DNA of 64,000 nucleotides from Chrysomallon squamiferum (lineage: Eukaryota; Mollusca; Gastropoda; Neomphalida; Peltospiridae), in NCBI GenBank assembly GCA_012295275.1, contig CM022676.1, positions 1,758,510 through 1,822,509 of the forward strand, given 5' to 3'. A program made the position numbers and the translations under genes. The first letter of the stretch is position 1; each line of letters begins with the position of its first letter. The notes under the pieces were generated by a model. It did no database searches, was not told the origin of the DNA, and saw only the letters and a list, made by a program, of their open reading frames with translations. This document shows, piece after piece, positions 59,385 through 64,000 of the stretch.

Positions 59385-60583
59385 GGAACCTTTGAATATT
59401 CTGTCCTTGGTCTAACCTGCATGTGCACACTGGAATATATACAAACGAACAGAAGAGACACAAACTCTCTTTTACAGAAATGTATACTCAGGTTCGCCTA
59501 GTCGTGTACAAAGTGCTATACATTATCTCACTTGCATACACACTATGACACACTTAACATTCTCATACTCATAATTTTTTTATATCAAAGTGCAATAATA
59601 ATAATGTTCTGAAAGTTTATTTAGGTGTATTAATCTTTGCTTCTCTGTTGTTCTTCTTGTTGTTTTGTTTTTTAATTTGTTCTTGTTTCCCTCCCCCCCA
59701 TTACTGTGGCAATATTAATAACATTTCGTTATTTCCCTCCGTCGTGTTGTTATTATTATTAGTAGTATAATAACTCATGTTATACATTCAAATACTCTAG
59801 CACATTAATTCTCATCTACTGACACATACTTACATTAAACGCATAATACGGGTAATACTCGTATACTCTGACACGTAAATTCTCTCATATTTGTACATAT
59901 ACTCACACCTGTATACGTACGTTCACATACTCACATATACTCACACTACACACATACACTTACACACACTGTGGTATACGCACTCTCGAATACCCGTACA
60001 TACTTACACCACATATATACACTTACATATTCAGTCTGCCACATGAACTCTCTCATACTGAAGCATACTCACACCACACACATTCAAATACTCACTCTGC
60101 CACATGAACTCTCCCATACTCCCATATATATTCATCTACTAATGATCACACCCTAAAATACCCACTCACATACACAAGAACTACACATACACTCTTATGC
60201 TCACGCATATGCGCATACACTTTAAATTACTCATAGTATGACATGCATACACTGTGATATACATACAACTACCTAGTCTCACATACACACACACTATACA
60301 CATAACCTGACAATGTAACACTATCATATCCTCTCATACACAAAAGTCTATCAGACACACACTCACATAGTCATATTAACACACATACATTATAACAACC
60401 ATATTGAACATAGATGTACTGTGTACAAGTATATATATTGTGATGATAAGGGTGTATCTATTGCGGAAATAAAGATGTATATATCGTGATGACAAAGATG
60501 TATCTGTTGTGGTAATAAAGACCTATCTAAGGTGATAATAATATATCAGTAATAATAAAGCTAAAGTTAATAAAAAGTTACTC
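59000..60583. other. Gene-free stretch with degenerate CA/TACTCACA-rich sequence
   Basis: T-rich sequence (59340-59380), then 59880-60400 dominated by ACAC, CATACTCACA and TACACTCACA words, a degenerate microsatellite. TGTATCTATTGTGGTAATAAAGATG-like words recur near 60450-60520 and again near 63000-63070. No coding region is seen. Confidence 0.6.
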
Positions 60584-61010
60584 TAGCCCAGGGTTAGGTT
60601 CCGCCTAGTGAACTGTAGGGGAACAGGTTATTACTGGTTTACTGGCACGTGCAAGAGGAATCCGCTCCACCTTCCTGGCCGAAGGGGAATGGTTCAGTCC
60701 ATGTAGGAAGTGCCGAGGGTGCAGCTAAGATAAAGTAGATACAATTGATCTTAGGAATATCGCATAGAAAGACCTTGCAGTCGAGTATAGGACCAATCCT
60801 GATCTCCAGAGCCATGATCGTAGAGCTGCTGTCTTGTCACTGCTCACATTCAACCAAGTGTAAGACGTCTGGATGGATGTTCTGAACGACAGATCCGACC
60901 TTCCAAGGTTAGAGCCGTTCAGTTGTGTTGTTGTAAGCTGTATGCACAATGCTACTATTGTACTATTATACTGCATTCAGTATAGAAAATATTTCTTAAG
61001 AAAGTTACAA
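60584..61010. other. GC-richer unidentified segment
   Basis: This stands out from its AT-rich surroundings (GGTTAGGTTCCGCCTAGTGA, GGCACGTGCAAGAGGAATCC, CTTCCTGGCCGAAGGGGAAT) and ends near ATGAAATAAAGTG. It has no long open frame. A solo LTR or another repeat fragment is possible but unproven. Confidence 0.3.
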
Positions 61011-61142
61011 TGCTGTCATGAAATAAAGTGAAAGAGAGAAAGTGCAAAGAAGACAGATTTATGTATATACTTAAAACCCCATGTGTATGTGTGTATTCCT
61101 GTTTTTGTGTGTGTGTATATATATATATACATAACTGTGTGA

Positions 61143-61151
<9 letters not shown>

Positions 61152-61211
<60 letters not shown>

Positions 61212-61500
61212 AAATGTATATTTAAGTCATCTGTCTTTATTACGTAAGTATAAATAAATCTGATATTTATGTCTGCTGAAATGCAGTTATATAAATTATC
61301 CATTACCTGTATGATCGAGTATGTGTCTGGCTCATATCATTATCAGATAAGAATATAATATTTACCCTAATCAAATACGTGACCATCATGTCCTGTGAGG
61401 TTCTCAGTTATAGTCACGTGAAAAGTAATGACAACACTTTTTATTTGGGACCTTTTTTCCAGCGATAGAACAGCTGTGTTTGCATTTTTATTTGAGTATT
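61152..61500 (+). repeat. (GA)n tract and third copy of the 48057-type segment
   Basis: GA repeat at 61152-61206, then TATTTAAGTCATCTGTCTTT ... CTGATATTTATGTCTGCTGA ... TGTATGATCGAGTATGTG ... CAGCGATAGAACAGCTG. It is shorter and more diverged than the pair at 48057-49020; a further fragment (AGAACAGCTGCACCATACCG) lies near 61866. Confidence 0.75.
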
Positions 61501-62429
61501 TTTTTGAGTGTTATTTTAAATCATTTTTTTTGTTTTTTATTTCATTTTGTTTGATTATTTATTTATTTATTTTCAGTTATGATGTTTACAATATTTACAA
61601 GCACGCATTAAATAGCCCATCATAAATAGTAAATAAATAAATAAATAAATAAATGAAAAAATACAACAACAACCAATCAGTGAATGAATGAATGAATAAA
61701 TATGTAAGCAAATAAATATAGAAATAAACGAAATTTAAAAATATCTGAGAAAAGCGACAGAAATTTAAAATAATTTACTTTTATTTCAGTTTTTTAATAT
61801 ATGATGATGATTGTTGTAGTAATTTTTTTTATATTTAATTTTTATTTATTTATTTTTTTTGAGTTAGAACAGCTGCACCATACCGGAAAATAATGTATTT
61901 GAGTTTTATTTTTTTATTTATTTTTTCATTTTGCTTATTTATTTATTTTAAATTATACTATTATAAATATTTATAAGCACGCATTAGACATAATAATAAT
62001 AATAATAACAATAACACGTTGAACGAACAAATGGATAAATAAATATATAAGGAAATAATTTTTAAAAAAGTAAAAATAGTTTAGAAATAAAGTTTAAAAT
62101 TTAGAAAAATGAAAAAGCCAAATTAAAATGAAACACACTGACACACACACAAAAAAAAAAAGAAGAAAAAAGAACAACCCCAAAAAACAAACAACAACAA
62201 CACTACAATAAAAACAATTAAGGAGATTAAATGAAATACATTATTACTGCTTCCACTAGTGCTTCAAAATCGTCTGCTATTGCTACTGCTAAACTGTTGC
62301 TGCTTGTACTACTACTACTACTAATACTATGGAGGTAAATGAGAAAAATATTGCAACAGTAACAGGTCGAAAAAAGAAGAGACAAATTGAAAAAAATATA
62401 TAAAAAATAAAAGAAATTTCACCTAAGAA
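61501..62429. other. AT-rich gene-free stretch
   Basis: Tracts of ATTT, AAAT and ACT triplets, plus the short segment-type fragment near 61866. No coding or RNA gene was recognised. Confidence 0.55.
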
Positions 62430-62829
62430 AACTGTCAATTAGAACATTACTATTATGATTAAAATTATGTTTTGATTTCATTACCGATAACTGAAAAATA
62501 ATTTTGTCAAAGGCTTTAAATATCAATGTTTGTATAAGAGTTATCTTCCCTAGCTGATCAAAAGCAGGTCAAAGTGGATAACTTTAAAAAATAAATATAC
62601 TTAATTGAATTAATAATTATCTGAATATTAAAGTGATTTTTAATTTAGTTTTCATAAAATAAAATTAGCAGTCTGTTAAGAAGATAACTATTACTTATTA
62701 TTATATTTAAAAGAGTTCGTTTAAAACTGAAAGTTGTAATTATTGTTCTGTTTTCCTGGAAACCGGGAGATGTTTACTGGGAAGTAATTTACATACAACA
62801 CACACTGCTTAAGGTTAAATTTCTAGAAG
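62430..62829 (+). promoter_or_regulatory. Promoter and first-exon copy of a further BTB unit (D)
   Basis: Contains the shared words TTTCATTACCGATAACTGAA, TATAAGAGTTATCTTCCCT and AAAGCAGGTCAAAG. It ends in the UTR-type exon (GGAAGTAATTTACATACAAC ... AATTTCTAGAAG) with an intact GTAAGT donor at 62830. The following 62880-62960 matches intron 1 of the intact gene. No BTB exon follows within the remaining 1.1 kb, so one is predicted beyond the window or lost. Confidence 0.6.
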
Positions 62830-63131
62830 GTAAGTTTTTCTTTGTGGTATAAACACAGATTTTTCTTAATACTGATTTTTCTGTCGATACATTTCGAAAT
62901 TTGATTGCTAATTTAAAATAAATACAATGAAATCTTGGTTATTTGTTGAAGGTATGCTGTTCATGTTTTTTTTTTTTTTTTTTTTTGTTTATCTTTGTAT
63001 AGCATGTATCTGTTATGGTAATAAAGATGTATATATTGTGGCAATAAAATTGTATCTGTTGTGGTAGTAAGCATGTGTGTATTTTGGCAATAAATATATA
63101 TATATATATTCGTAATGAAAAGATGTGTATA

Positions 63132-64000
<869 letters not shown>

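Noticed and set aside
60725-60976. 83-codon minus-strand frame in the GC-richer segment
   Set aside because: Short, unrecognised, and the higher GC makes chance openness likely.

Overview
The window is intron-rich, strongly AT-rich animal genomic DNA with very abundant microsatellites, decayed DNA transposons and a short-period gene family. It carries recognisable metazoan genes (TOMM70, a BARX homeobox gene, HMBS, secreted chitin-binding proteins, BTBD6-like BTB-BACK-PHR proteins). Together with the secreted Thr/Ser-linked chitin-binding proteins and a local BTBD6-like expansion, this suggests a lophotrochozoan, most likely a mollusc. That assignment is an inference and the species is not recognised.

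Layout. 1-7028 (minus): TOMM70, 12 coding exons visible, with only the last few codons lying beyond base 1. 7348-8110: an internally deleted Tigger/pogo-type transposon. 11885-20063 (minus): a complete three-exon BARX homeobox gene whose 7 kb first intron holds a long foldback repeat and a dead Tc1/mariner copy. 20064-25238: a gene-free stretch between the divergent BARX and HMBS starts, with a GC-richer island carrying TAATTA sites and a CTCF-like motif. 25239-34127 (plus): complete HMBS in 11 coding exons (370 aa) with one GC-AG intron. Its third intron holds a broken copy of its own last exon and an antisense Mutator-like transposase relic. 37108-42048 (minus) and 43600-45426 (plus): two head-to-head paralogous secreted proteins with eight-cysteine CBM14-like domains joined by TS-rich linkers. 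The minus gene adds a roughly 440-residue Asn/acid-rich tail, and the plus gene runs into a 200-N assembly gap (45427-45626).

45627-64000: a tandem array of BTBD6-like units. One copy is a pseudogene (45627-46439), one is intact (52333-54504, 465 aa) and one is cut short by a deletion (58337-58612). Promoter plus noncoding first-exon segments recur, and one near 62757-62829 suggests a further copy beyond the window. The units share 3' flanks with a CTATA-type pentanucleotide repeat and are bordered by long GA tracts.

TOMM70 (mitochondrial import receptor), HMBS (haem synthesis) and BARX (transcription factor) are unrelated neighbours. The chitin-binding pair and the BTB array each come from local duplication. 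All exon boundaries were read by eye from splice sites, reading phase and family resemblance. No alignment or transcript data were used.
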